Shown one piece after another: positions 36,305-44,782 of a stretch of DNA of 64,000 bases; positions within the stretch are counted from its first letter, which is position 1, and the number at the start of each line of letters is the position of its first letter. The notes beneath the pieces were generated by a model that was not told the origin of the DNA, did no database searches, and saw only the letters and a program-made list of their open reading frames with translations. A program made the translations under genes and the position numbers. The stretch lies in the NCBI RefSeq assembly GCF_003202155.1, contig NZ_QFLI01000003.1, positions 1-64,000 on the forward strand, in the 5' to 3' direction. The stretch comes from Marinifilum breve (GTDB lineage Bacteria; Bacteroidota; Bacteroidia; Bacteroidales; Marinifilaceae).

Positions 36305-37069
36305 ATGGTAAAACTAACTTTTCTTGGAACTGGAACTTCTCAAGGTGTGCCAATTATTGCATGCAAATGCCCTGTTTGCTTATCTGATAATAAAAAGGAC
36401 AAGCGATTACGAACTTCTGTATTGATTCATGTTGACAATCAAAACATAGTAATCGATAGTGGTCCTGATTTCAGATACCAAATGCTGCGCGCAGGAGTAG
36501 AAAATATATCCGCCATACTATTTACCCACGAGCACAAGGATCATACTGCAGGATTGGATGATATTAGAGCATTTAACTGGGTGAACAAAACTGCTGTAAA
36601 TATTTATGCAGAAAAACGCGTTCAAGACTCTTTGAAAAAGGAATTTGCCTACGTTTTTGCAGAGTTTAAGTATCCCGGCATTCCCCAAATGAATTTAATT
36701 GAGGTGACCAACCATGCATTCAGAATAAATGGAACTACGATTCAACCCATAAGAGCCATGCATCTAAAACTTCCTGTTTACGGATACCGAATAGGAGATT
36801 TGGCATACATTACAGATGCAAACTATATCTCTCCTGGAGAAATGGAGAAATTGAAAGGCATCAAAATATTGGTGGTTAATGCGCTTAGAAAAGAAAAGCA
36901 CATTTCCCATTACAACCTGTCGGAAGCTCTTGATCTGGTAAACGAACTGAAACCAGAAAAGGCCTACTTTACTCATATCAGTCACCAAATGGGATTCTAT
37001 GATGATGTTCAGGCCGAACTTCCTGAAAATGTTTATTTGGCTTACGATGAACTTACAATTGAAGTCTAA
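36305..37069 (+). CDS. MBL-fold metallo-hydrolase, PhnP-like
   Basis: The 254-residue metallo-beta-lactamase-fold enzyme has metal motif THEHKDHTAGLDD (H75, H77, D79, H80), an additional FLGTGTSQGVPIIACKCPVC N-terminus whose CxCxxC resembles the PhnP structural zinc site, and a terminal AYFTHISH. PhnP is a cyclic phosphodiesterase, and the family acts on phosphodiesters. No phn genes are nearby, so a general phosphodiesterase role is more likely. Confidence 0.87.
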   Translation: MVKLTFLGTGTSQGVPIIACKCPVCLSDNKKDKRLRTSVLIHVDNQNIVIDSGPDFRYQMLRAGVENISAILFTHEHKDHTAGLDDIRAFNWVNKTAVNIYAEKRVQDSLKKEFAYVFAEFKYPGIPQMNLIEVTNHAFRINGTTIQPIRAMHLKLPVYGYRIGDLAYITDANYISPGEMEKLKGIKILVVNALRKEKHISHYNLSEALDLVNELKPEKAYFTHISHQMGFYDDVQAELPENVYLAYDELTIEV

Positions 37070-37118
37070 AAGTGGAATTGTCAAAATACTATAAGAAGAA
37101 TAGTTGGGAGGAAATCAT

Positions 37119-38312
37119 TTAGCTCTCAACTTTTCTCATAAAAATCACACTTACACCGCCAAGAACAAAGAAAATACTTCCTGCCAACATTAGGGCCGAT
37201 GAAATACTATAATGGTCGGTGTACCAACCCAAAAATGGTCCAATGGCAGCAAAACAAATCCTGATAATAAAATTGCGGACCGATAAAACTGTAGCTCGCA
37301 TATCCGATTCGGTAATTCTATTGATATAATCCTTCAAAACAGGCGTAGCAATTCCTCGTACAAAATAGAAAAAGAACAAAACACCAACTCCAATTAAAGA
37401 GTGAAACCAACCCGTTAAAATAAAGCCACTTGAAATACCAATTACAATAAAAACTGAAGTTCCTATTTTTCCGAGATATCCTTCAACCCGATGAGCCAAC
37501 AAAGCAACAAAACCAACCGTTAAATTTAATAGGGTCCATATTACTCCAATGGTGCTTACTTCCATATCTAAATCTTTTAAATACGGCTGTATAAACCAAG
37601 CCAAAGTTAAGGTAGCACAACCAATTACCGATGAAAGCATAATATTCCAACGCAGTTTTGCGCTATCCCAGAGTGAGAATTTAACGATTGATAAGATATG
37701 TTTGAAACCTGCTTTCGATTTTTTGGAATCTTGATTTGGATCCAAAAGTAAAAATGCTGCTGGTATGGCTATAAAGGCAATAAAGGATTGCAATACAAAA
37801 GGAGTTCGCAAACTAATTAGAGCCAAGCTTCCACCTGCAATTCCAGCAATTGCTTCTGCAAAATTACCGACAGACATTACCCTACTCTCCTGCTTTAGAT
37901 ATTCTTTTTCACGTTTCATTTTTAAAAGACTATCGTATAGCATTGCCGAATCGGAACCTGAAATAAAACTACTCCCAATTCCAAGAATTAATTCAGCTGC
38001 AAGAAATCCTGTAAATCCATAACTGAATGAGTAGACAACAAATCCCAAACAGCCCAATATCGCACCAAGAATCAATGATTTTTTACGCCCCCATACATCG
38101 GCCAAATATCCTGATGGTATTTCAAGAACTACCACGGCAACAGAATAAATCCCCTTTAGGGTAAGTACATCTTGCATGCTTAAACCATTTTCCTGGTAAA
38201 ACAGAACAATGATAGGCATGGTTAACATGAACCACTTTGCTATTTTAATAGCATATAATTTGGGAATATTTCCCGCGTACGTTCTCGACATTTTTCTGAA
38301 ATTGAATTGCAA
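37119..38312 (-). CDS. Major facilitator superfamily transporter
   Basis: The 397-residue protein has 12 predicted membrane helices. The MFS loop 2-3 signature is visible as GYLADVWGRKKSLILG and a central cytoplasmic loop (DPNQDSKKSKAGF) lies between the halves. The subfamily is drug- or metabolite-exporter-like, without a substrate clue. A start at the second methionine (38291, MSRTYAGN) is equally plausible. It stands alone between a convergent gene and the tRNA-Arg cluster. Confidence 0.87.
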   Translation of the reverse strand: MQFNFRKMSRTYAGNIPKLYAIKIAKWFMLTMPIIVLFYQENGLSMQDVLTLKGIYSVAVVVLEIPSGYLADVWGRKKSLILGAILGCLGFVVYSFSYGFTGFLAAELILGIGSSFISGSDSAMLYDSLLKMKREKEYLKQESRVMSVGNFAEAIAGIAGGSLALISLRTPFVLQSFIAFIAIPAAFLLLDPNQDSKKSKAGFKHILSIVKFSLWDSAKLRWNIMLSSVIGCATLTLAWFIQPYLKDLDMEVSTIGVIWTLLNLTVGFVALLAHRVEGYLGKIGTSVFIVIGISSGFILTGWFHSLIGVGVLFFFYFVRGIATPVLKDYINRITESDMRATVLSVRNFIIRICFAAIGPFLGWYTDHYSISSALMLAGSIFFVLGGVSVIFMRKVES

Positions 38313-38523
38313 AGATAATTTCTCTATTCAAATCTTAAAACACCTTAAAAAAGAAGATTGCTACGAAAGAAAAAACAAGTCTGCCCACAGTTTACAATAG
38401 AATTCCACAATCCCAGTAAACAATCTTTGTCCGGTCTTATAGAAACATTAACAGTTATTCATTCTGAGACCTAATCATTTAGTGCAATCCAACTCTTTTT
38501 TCAAAAAAAAAGTCACAAAAACA

Positions 38524-38556
38524 TTTGCTTTAACGCGCAATTAATACCTATATTTG
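38524..38556 (+). promoter_or_regulatory. Promoter of tRNA-Arg cluster
   Basis: TTTG (38524-38527), 21 nt, then TATATTTG (38549-38556), a perfect -7 box ending 17 bp before the first tRNA. Confidence 0.8.
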
Positions 38557-38573
38557 CATCGCCTTTTAAGGAT

Positions 38574-38648
38574 GGTCCAGTAGCTCAGTTGGATTAGAGC
38601 AACAGCCTTCTAAGCTGTGGGTCCCAGGTTCGAATCCTGGCTGGATCA
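38574..38648 (+). tRNA. tRNA-Arg(TCT), copy 1
   Basis: The 75-nt tRNA has acceptor GGTCCAG/CTGGATC (one G-T), D-loop AGCTCAGTTGGATTAGAGC, anticodon loop CTTCTAA (TCT) and T-loop GGTTCGAATCC. Confidence 0.95.
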
Positions 38649-38692
38649 CAAAACTTTCTTGAAAGTTAAAATTTTAATGTTTCTATAAGGCC

Positions 38693-38767
38693 GGTCCAGT
38701 AGCTCAGTTGGATTAGAGCAACAGCCTTCTAAGCTGTGGGTCCCAGGTTCGAATCCTGGCTGGATCA
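38693..38767 (+). tRNA. tRNA-Arg(TCT), copy 2
   Basis: The sequence is identical to copy 1 and lies 119 bp downstream. The spacer TTTTAATGTTTCTATAAGGC is also duplicated before copy 3. Confidence 0.95.
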
Positions 38768-38810
38768 CAAAACTTTCTAAAAGTTAAAATTTTAATGTTT
38801 CTATAAGGCC

Positions 38811-38885
38811 GGTCCAGTAGCTCAGTTGGATTAGAGCAACAGCCTTCTAAGCTGTGGGTCCCAGGTTCGAATCCTGGCTGGATCA
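38811..38885 (+). tRNA. tRNA-Arg(TCT), copy 3
   Basis: This is the third identical copy, 118 bp after copy 2. It is followed at once by the shared terminator. Confidence 0.95.
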
Positions 38886-38887
38886 CG

Positions 38888-38912
38888 AAAGGGTAGCAAT
38901 TTGCTACCCTTT
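38888..38912 (+). terminator. Terminator of tRNA-Arg cluster
   Basis: AAAGGGTAGCAA/TTGCTACCCTTT form a perfect 12-bp stem followed by TGTGTTTTT. The core stem matches the terminator at 27475. Confidence 0.85.
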
Positions 38913-38929
38913 TGTGTTTTTACTGATTT

Positions 38930-40084
38930 CTATCTCAGAATTGATATTAGCTTCCTAAGAGCATATACAACCTGCTCGTTTGAAGTTGCAATGTTCATAC
39001 GAATAAATAAAGCTCCTTCCTTTCCAAACCAATGACCTGCATTTACACCCACATTGGCCACTTTTGTAATTTTCCTAAATAAGTCCTTCGAATCCTTAAA
39101 TCTCTCCCTAAAATCAAGCCAAACCTGATAGGTTCCTTCAGGCTTAATCAAATTAACCTTACAATTTTCAAGCTCTTTTTCAATACTATTCACATTCTGC
39201 TCTATTAAAGCTTTCATGTCTTTCAACCAAATTTCACCTTTCTCATATGCAGCCTGTAATGCTACTCTTCCCAATGCATTGGTTTTTTCCAAATGAAAGA
39301 CAGATAGTGTATGTTTCATTTTTTCTCTCAAGTTATCATTGGGAATAACTGCAATGGTATCTACCAGGCTACATAAATTAAATGTTTTAGCCTCAGATGT
39401 CAACACAAACAATTTATCGTATTCATCTTGATAATTAAGGATCGAGTGAAACTTATTATCAAACAAAACAATATCCTTATGAATTTCATCGGAGATCAAG
39501 ATTAAATTGTGCGTTTTAGCAATCTCAATAATACGCTTGAGTTCCTTTTGAGTCCAAACTTTACCTACCGGATTGTGAGGATTACACAATATCAGAACCT
39601 TATTTTCTTCCTTTTGGGCCAGTTTCTCCAAGTTATCAAAATCCATTTCATATCTTCCTTCTGTAAATTTTAGAGGGTTTTTCACAACCTTTCGATTGCT
39701 TTTTAGAATTGTACTTTTAAACTCCATAAATACAGGAGGCTGAATAATCACCCCGTCTCCCTGCTCTGTATGATTCTCTATAATAATGGAGATAGAAGTT
39801 AAAATACTTGGACTCTGCAAAACATGCTCCCGAAGTAGTTTAATTCCATACATTTTTTGGTACCATTTCTCCCTTGCAACATAAAAAGATTCAGGCGTAT
39901 ATTCATAGGCAAAGCCCGATCCAGAAACTCTATTGATCAATGCTTCTTGTATAGGAGGAGCAACCTCAAAATCCATGTCTGCAACCCACATTGGATGAAC
40001 ATCCCGGTTACCAAACAAAGTATCCAAAAGTTCAGGTTTGGATTTTATAGTTGGCAGGGAACTTAATTTACTATCTAATCTCAT
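38930..40084 (-). CDS. MalY/PatB-type PLP aminotransferase (C-S lyase)
   Basis: The 384-residue fold-type I PLP enzyme is of the MalY/PatB group. The N-terminal HPMWVADMDFEVAPPI block is diagnostic, CNPHNPVGKVW and LISDEIHKDIVL line the cofactor, and K233 in SEAKTFNLCSL is the PLP lysine. Members cleave cystathionine or cysteine S-conjugates and can act as aminotransferases. The neighbouring thiol/metal genes make a C-S lyase role attractive, but this is inference. The stop lies 17 bp past the tRNA terminator on the opposite strand. Confidence 0.9.
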   Translation of the reverse strand: MRLDSKLSSLPTIKSKPELLDTLFGNRDVHPMWVADMDFEVAPPIQEALINRVSGSGFAYEYTPESFYVAREKWYQKMYGIKLLREHVLQSPSILTSISIIIENHTEQGDGVIIQPPVFMEFKSTILKSNRKVVKNPLKFTEGRYEMDFDNLEKLAQKEENKVLILCNPHNPVGKVWTQKELKRIIEIAKTHNLILISDEIHKDIVLFDNKFHSILNYQDEYDKLFVLTSEAKTFNLCSLVDTIAVIPNDNLREKMKHTLSVFHLEKTNALGRVALQAAYEKGEIWLKDMKALIEQNVNSIEKELENCKVNLIKPEGTYQVWLDFRERFKDSKDLFRKITKVANVGVNAGHWFGKEGALFIRMNIATSNEQVVYALRKLISILR

Positions 40085-40253
40085 ATTAAGCTTGTCTTAA
40101 AATTTAAATTCTTCTGCCTATTTGACGATCTTAATTGCAAAAAGACGCAACTTCATATTAATTCGTCTACATCTTTTTTCAATAAAGAACCTGCATCTTT
40201 TCAAGTCTTTCTTCGACTTAAATATGTGTTTTCACATTTAAAAGAATATTAAA

Positions 40254-40979
40254 ATGAAGAAAGAAAAATCAACTTTTGCAGGCTTTGGCGCTGCATTATT
40301 AGCTGTATTGGGAAGCATTACTTGTTGTGGAGCTCCAATTGCAGCAGGAATATTGGCATCGGTAGGAATTGGAGCGAGTCAATTGCAATTTTTAAATTCA
40401 ATACAACCATACCTTATTGCAGTAGCTTTATTTTCACTGGCAATTGGGTTCTATCGATTGTATTTTAAAAAGAATACCAGTTGCTGTGGATCAAATCCTG
40501 GTGAAACACCGCCAAGCAATAAAAAATCGAAAATATTCCTTTGGATCGTAAGCATATTCACAATTGGAATGCTGATTTACACAAACAAATCAAGCCAAGC
40601 TACCGAAAGTGATTGCTGCCCTCAACCTGTTGAAGAAACCTCTTGTTGTACAAGCTCTAGCAGTTTGAATTCCCAAGCATCATGCGGAAGCAGTTGTGGA
40701 GCACAAGTACCTGTTCAAATTGCTACAAAAGAAATTCAATCAAGTTGTTGTACAGCAAACAATCATGTTATTGCAAGTTTCAAACTAAAGGGATTGAGCA
40801 AATCATGCTGTATCAAACCTCTGGTTAAAAAACTTCAAGATGAATCGAGAATCAACAATTTTGCAATTCGTAAGGAGAAAGACATGATTGCAATCAAATA
40901 CGACAAAAACATTATCAGCATAAAAGAAATACAAACCTTACTTGCCAGTGCTGGGTTTGAAGTAAAGCAGCTTAAATAA
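40254..40979 (+). CDS. MerT-like membrane protein with cysteine-pair linker and degenerate HMA-like domain
   Basis: The 241-residue protein begins with a MerT-like membrane module (three helices; vicinal cysteines in SITCCGAP, about residues 23-24). A cysteine-pair-rich linker follows (TSCCGS, DCCPQ, TSCCTSS, CGSSCG, SSCCTAN), then a ferredoxin-like HMA fold (FKLKGLSKSCCIKPLVKKLQDE...KYDKNIISIKEIQTLLASAGFEV). In the HMA part the usual CxxC is replaced by SCC. MerT imports Hg(II) and HMA domains pass metals, so uptake or sensing of a soft metal or metalloid is likely. It is followed after 3 bp by an outer membrane protein gene. Confidence 0.75.
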   Translation: MKKEKSTFAGFGAALLAVLGSITCCGAPIAAGILASVGIGASQLQFLNSIQPYLIAVALFSLAIGFYRLYFKKNTSCCGSNPGETPPSNKKSKIFLWIVSIFTIGMLIYTNKSSQATESDCCPQPVEETSCCTSSSSLNSQASCGSSCGAQVPVQIATKEIQSSCCTANNHVIASFKLKGLSKSCCIKPLVKKLQDESRINNFAIRKEKDMIAIKYDKNIISIKEIQTLLASAGFEVKQLK

Positions 40980-40982
40980 AGT

Positions 40983-41693
40983 ATGAAGAAACTATTTACA
41001 AGCATTAGTATCCTCTTGCTACTTTTAAATTGTGGAGTAGTAAAATCTCAAAGCAAACTGACACTAAATTCCAGCATTACTTCCCGTCATTATTGGAGAG
41101 GAATCATGGTGAGTAATTCTGCGAATTATGAAGGAGATTTGCTTTTCACATCAGGCAGTTTCAAGTTTGGAGCCTGGGGTGGATATGCTTTTAACAATGA
41201 ATATTCGGAATTCGATTTCCATATAGGGTACAGGTTATCTGAAAATCTATCTGTTGAATTGTGGGATTTGTATGCTTCCAGAGACAGAGCCTCAATTGAT
41301 GAGTATGATTACTTTGATTTAAAAGGGGAATCAACAAACCACTTATTGGATGCGAGCCTGCATTTTAAATGTGGCAATCAATTTCCTTTAAGCATTAGTT
41401 GGAGTACTTTGATTTGGGGAAGAGATCTGGATCAACACAAGAATCAAAACTATTCATCATACCTGGGCCTTGCCTATCCAGTAAAGATTAAGGATGCAAA
41501 AGTCGATTTTAATCTTGGACTGAATGTATTCGAAAACAGTATCTACGGAAAAAACACTAACCTTGTAGATATTGGACTTAGCGCAAGTAGAGTTTTGAAA
41601 ATTAACAGCGAATTGGAAATACCCATTTGGGCCAAGCTGGCAATCAACCCGGAAGCGGAAACTTCCAACTTAATCGTAGGTTTCAATTTTTAA
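40983..41693 (+). CDS. Outer membrane beta-barrel protein (TorF-like porin)
   Basis: The 236-residue protein has a signal peptide (cleavage near VKSQS) and alternating amphipathic strands with aromatic ends (SSITSRHYWRGIMVSNSANYE, FKFGAWGGYAFNNEYSEFDFHIGYRLSENLSVELWDLY). It ends in NLIVGFNF, a typical barrel C-terminus. The RG.. and Y.EFD features resemble TorF-family putative porins. It is separated by 3 bp from the MerT-like gene and closed by a strong terminator, so the two form an operon. It probably passes the same solute through the outer membrane. Confidence 0.72.
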   Translation: MKKLFTSISILLLLLNCGVVKSQSKLTLNSSITSRHYWRGIMVSNSANYEGDLLFTSGSFKFGAWGGYAFNNEYSEFDFHIGYRLSENLSVELWDLYASRDRASIDEYDYFDLKGESTNHLLDASLHFKCGNQFPLSISWSTLIWGRDLDQHKNQNYSSYLGLAYPVKIKDAKVDFNLGLNVFENSIYGKNTNLVDIGLSASRVLKINSELEIPIWAKLAINPEAETSNLIVGFNF

Positions 41694-41724
41694 CACTCAA
41701 TACATTTTAAAACTTAGTTTTATC

Positions 41725-41756
41725 AAACCTCCACACTTATTTAAATGTGGAGGTTT
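41725..41756. terminator. Bidirectional terminator
   Basis: AAACCTCCACA/TGTGGAGGTTT (11 bp, perfect) has T5 on the plus side. It lies between the convergent outer membrane protein and rhodanese genes. Confidence 0.85.
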
Positions 41757-41762
41757 TTGATT

Positions 41763-42230
41763 TTAACTTATTGACAAGTCTCCCAATTTAATATCACATC
41801 CTTCAATGCCTTCATACAAATGATAAACGTATTTGAATCCCATTTGCTTCATCAGTTTAATGGCCTTTAAACTTCGAATTCCCGCAGTACAATAAACCAG
41901 ATAAACATGATCTTTTGGCAAGTATCCCAAAAGCTCGGAAAAATTACTCTTAAAAGCATCCAAGAGCACAGCCTTATTCAAATGACCCATTTTATACATT
42001 TCAATACTCCGAGTATCAATCACATGAAACTCCTTCAATTCCCGGTAATCATTTATTAATTCTCGTGCCTTATCACAATTAACATCGCAATAGAAAGGCT
42101 CTAATTCTTCTGCATTTAACCTACAACTCATAATTTCATTCTTTACAATTAATTCTTTTGTAATAGGTCGAGTCTCAACTATAAAAGATGCAGTTCTAAA
42201 GTCAAGAAAAGCGAGCTCGCACAAAAGCAT
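41763..42230 (-). CDS. Rhodanese-like protein
   Basis: This protein of up to 155 residues has a C-terminal rhodanese domain: HVIDTRSIEMYKMGHLNKAVLLD, with the active-site loop YCTAGIRS giving the catalytic cysteine. The N-terminus is unusual: about 50 residues with MSCRLNAEELEPFYCDVNCDKA carry three more cysteines. A start at the internal ATG (42131, MSCRL) is possible. It would transfer sulfane sulfur to thiols. It is divergent from sigZ and sits inside the metal/thiol gene region. Confidence 0.8.
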   Translation of the reverse strand: MLLCELAFLDFRTASFIVETRPITKELIVKNEIMSCRLNAEELEPFYCDVNCDKARELINDYRELKEFHVIDTRSIEMYKMGHLNKAVLLDAFKSNFSELLGYLPKDHVYLVYCTAGIRSLKAIKLMKQMGFKYVYHLYEGIEGCDIKLGDLSIS

Positions 42231-42290
42231 GTTTTTTGAATTCCGAAAAATAATTTTCTAATTTGCAGTACTAACAAAAAGCAAAATACC

Positions 42291-42863
42291 ATGCAGTGCG
42301 ATATTCATAGCATATACCAACAATACAGCACACACCTTTTGGCATTCATTCGTCAGCAAATTAAAGATGAATCAACAGCTGATGATGTATTGCAGGAAGT
42401 TTTCTTAAAAGCCATGGAATCCTGCCTTCGTGATAAAGAGATTCGAAACTTGAAAAGCTGGTTATTCTATGTGGCACGAAATACCATTGTTGACTACTTC
42501 AGAAGACAAAACAAAGCCATTCAAGAAGAGGATTACATCAATCAAAACCATTTAAACTCTCCTGCTTTTCAACAAATTCTGTCAGAGGATATTGCTGATA
42601 TGATAGATCTTTTACCAGAAGAGTATGGCACTCCATTAAAATTAAGTGATATTGATGGAATTCCTCAGAAAGAGATTGCAGAGAAGTTAGAGATCAGTTT
42701 ACCAGGTGCAAAATCGAGGGTACAACGTGCTCGCAAAAAACTAAAAGATCTGTTTTTTGAATGTTGCGATATGGAATTCGATGCTCAAGGCAATATTGTT
42801 TCCTGCGAAATCAAGAGTCATTGTACTCCACTACTGGAAAAAAGAGCAAACAGAAAAAACTAA
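42291..42863 (+). CDS. sigZ: RNA polymerase sigma factor SigZ
   Basis: The 190-residue ECF-type sigma factor has region 2 (YSTHLLAFIRQQIKDESTADDVLQEVFLKAM, SWLFYVARNTIVDYFRR) and region 4 (YGTPLKLSDIDGIPQKEIAEKLEISLPGAKSRVQRARKKL). The C-terminal extension LKDLFFECCDMEFDAQGN is the SigZ hallmark, with a vicinal cysteine pair that could sense metals or oxidants. There is no anti-sigma gene next to it, typical for SigZ. The likely targets are the surrounding metal/thiol genes (inference). Confidence 0.9.
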   Translation: MQCDIHSIYQQYSTHLLAFIRQQIKDESTADDVLQEVFLKAMESCLRDKEIRNLKSWLFYVARNTIVDYFRRQNKAIQEEDYINQNHLNSPAFQQILSEDIADMIDLLPEEYGTPLKLSDIDGIPQKEIAEKLEISLPGAKSRVQRARKKLKDLFFECCDMEFDAQGNIVSCEIKSHCTPLLEKRANRKN

Positions 42864-42898
42864 TTAACAATCTCCTGTATCGACAAATTTAAACTCTA

Positions 42899-43033
42899 GT
42901 GACCAACAATTTACCTCAGTGGGCATTGGAAGGTCAAGCTGCTTATACGCAGAAAACTTTTAGAAAGAAGGGGAAGTTGAGAACTTTGTTCGAAAATCAC
43001 CCCGCCGCACTTAAAGTTTTCAAGTATCAGTAG
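42899..43033 (+). CDS. Possible small or remnant ORF (44 residues)
   Basis: This GTG-initiated frame encodes NNLPQWALEGQAAYTQKTF followed by a basic stretch and FENHPAALKVFKYQ. Composition is protein-like but there is no recognisable family, promoter or ribosome site. It lies in a 557-bp stretch between sigZ and the permease gene that otherwise holds common extragenic repeat debris (AAAAAGTAGGAGCCTTCCGG near 43080) and the ATPase remnant at 43286. It may be the fossil of a larger gene. Confidence 0.25.
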   Translation: MTNNLPQWALEGQAAYTQKTFRKKGKLRTLFENHPAALKVFKYQ

Positions 43034-43285
43034 TTTGGGTTTACACGCCCTAGATTTTTTGCCTACTTTTTCATCAATGGAAAAAGTAGGAGCCTTCCGG
43101 CTTAAGGATTAATGATATTTACTCTTGATTCTTATTTTTACTTACTTTTTATTTCTATTTAAAATCCATATCAATAAACACTTATAATACTAAAAAGTGA
43201 TTTTTCAAAAAAAGTCACCCCTTCTTGCATCTTTTACTTTCCATCTACGCCTTTACTATGAGTTTAGAATTTAAATGAATTAGTA

Positions 43286-43363
43286 ATGACAAAGAACAAG
43301 ACCATTATCTGTTTCAACCAGGTTTATGGGAAAAGTGGAAAGACCACTTGTTGCCCAGGATAA
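43286..43363 (+). pseudogene. Remnant of a ParA/ArsA-type P-loop ATPase N-terminus
   Basis: ATG is followed by 25 codons reading MTKNKTIICFNQVYGKSGKT and TCCPG, then TAA. The start looks like a ParA/MinD/ArsA-family N-terminus (K.I.CFNQKGGSGKTT) with a deviant Walker motif and a premature stop. No frame downstream continues the family before the permease gene at 43421. A remnant of a deleted ATPase is the simplest reading. A functional micropeptide is less likely. Confidence 0.4.
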
Positions 43364-43420
43364 TCGTTGATCAAACGTGAGAGACAATTATTCAAGTAAC
43401 AAAACAACAAGTAAGAAATT

Positions 43421-44401
43421 ATGCAAGAGAGTTTAATATTAGCATTCCGAAATTTATTTTATCATACAATGGGAGTTGTACCAACCCCATTCTACGACAA
43501 CCTAACGAAAACACTGGGAAACTTTGTTTTCATTACAGCCGAATTGTTTATTCTGTTCATCGCTATTACAGCCATCATTGAGTACATCATGATGCATGTG
43601 AATCAGAATAAACTACAAAAACTATTCGAAGGAAAAGGAATCATTGGAAATATTGCCGCTGCAGTATTTGGAGCCGTAACACCATTTTGTGCCTGTTCAA
43701 CCATTCCTATGACAGTAGGATTTTTAAATGCCAAAGTTCCTTTCGGTTCGGTTATGTCCTTCCTGATATCATCACCATTGTTGAATCCTATTATTGTAGC
43801 CATGTTGGCAGCAACAGTGGGAGTTCAGAACGCGGCAATCTATTTTGCCCTGTCCTTTACCTTGTCAGTTCTTTTTGGCTACCTGCTTCAAAAGTTCAAT
43901 TTTGCCAAGCATGTAAAAGCCGTGAAAGTATCAGGTGGTGGTCACTCTGTGAACGATGGAATCGATACCAGAAGATCTTTATCCATAGGTAAAAAAGCAG
44001 GTTTATCGCTTAAAGCTGGTTGGGATTCATTGGTGCCAATTCTTCCTTACCTGTTTATTGGTGTAGCCATTGGAGCAGCCATTTACGGATATCTTCCTAA
44101 AGGAGAAACCATAGCACAATATGCAGGTGATGGTAACATCTTTGCTGTACCGATTGCCTCTGTAGTGGGTATTCCATTGTACATCCGTGCTGAAACTGCC
44201 ATTCCAATTGCCATGTCATTGATCTCGAAAGGTGTAGGTATGGGAACTGCAATTGCTCTAATCATTGGTGGAGCAGGTATGGCCATTCCTGAAATGACAA
44301 TGCTAGCGAAGATCTTCAAGAAAAAGTTATTGTTCTCATTCATTGGAGTAATCTTCCTGGTAGCAGTTATTACTGGTTATGCATTCAATATTATCATGTA
44401 A
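43421..44401 (+). CDS. ArsP/DUF318-type permease (organoarsenical or metal efflux)
   Basis: The 326-residue permease has eight to ten helices and the family signature VTPFCACSTIPMTVGFLNAKVPFGSVMSFLISSPLLNP, with C90 and C92. A second block is YIRAETAIPIAMSLISKGVGMGTAIALIIGGAGMAIPEM. Homologues are ArsP (trivalent organoarsenical efflux) and the SO_0444 group of putative Cu/Zn exporters. The CACS motif and neighbours (CC-rich small protein, ArsR, GST) support efflux of a soft metal or metalloid-thiol species. The exact substrate is not decidable. Confidence 0.87.
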   Translation: MQESLILAFRNLFYHTMGVVPTPFYDNLTKTLGNFVFITAELFILFIAITAIIEYIMMHVNQNKLQKLFEGKGIIGNIAAAVFGAVTPFCACSTIPMTVGFLNAKVPFGSVMSFLISSPLLNPIIVAMLAATVGVQNAAIYFALSFTLSVLFGYLLQKFNFAKHVKAVKVSGGGHSVNDGIDTRRSLSIGKKAGLSLKAGWDSLVPILPYLFIGVAIGAAIYGYLPKGETIAQYAGDGNIFAVPIASVVGIPLYIRAETAIPIAMSLISKGVGMGTAIALIIGGAGMAIPEMTMLAKIFKKKLLFSFIGVIFLVAVITGYAFNIIM

Positions 44402-44478
44402 ACAAAATTAGCAATTGGCATTGGCTGAGAGCTGAACGCTGAAAGCTGATTGCCATATAACTTTTAAAATTTAAGAAA

Positions 44479-44652
44479 ATGGGATTATTTGGAAAAAAGA
44501 AAAAGAACACAAGCTGTTGTTCATTTGAAATAGAAGAGGTAAAAGACAATAAAAAGAAAAAGCCAGCATCAAGCTGTTGCGATTTTCAGATTGAAGAAGT
44601 AAAAGACGATAAAAAATCTAATCAATCAAATGGTGGTGGCTGTTGCGGCTAA
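44479..44652 (+). CDS. 57-residue lysine-rich protein with tandem CC motifs
   Basis: The peptide MGLFGKKKKNTSCCSFEIEE is followed by a second copy of the unit (SSCCDFQIEEVKDDKK) and ends NGGGCCG. Two about 19-residue repeats of SCC-F-IEEVKD-KK plus a terminal CCG give three vicinal cysteine pairs. ATG at 44479 follows A-rich DNA (TTTAAGAAA). It lies 77 bp after the ArsP-like permease gene on the same strand. A cytoplasmic metal(loid) chaperone or buffering peptide for the permease is a plausible inference. No known family is recognised. Confidence 0.75.
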   Translation: MGLFGKKKKNTSCCSFEIEEVKDNKKKKPASSCCDFQIEEVKDDKKSNQSNGGGCCG

Positions 44653-44664
44653 ATCTATAAATCA

Positions 44665-44729
44665 GTGTATAGGATTCCACCGATAATGTCTAATCAAACC
44701 ACTAACTAAAAGTCAGGAATTCTATACAC
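44665..44729. repeat. Inverted repeat after CC-peptide gene
   Basis: GTGTATAGGATTCC (44665) and GGAATTCTATACAC (44716) pair over 13 of 14 positions with a 37-nt loop and no T-run. It may be an mRNA-end structure or operator. Confidence 0.5.
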
Positions 44730-44782
44730 AAAATATGTGGGAAAGGTTTGACATAGGATGTTCAAACCAAATTGGTCAGATA

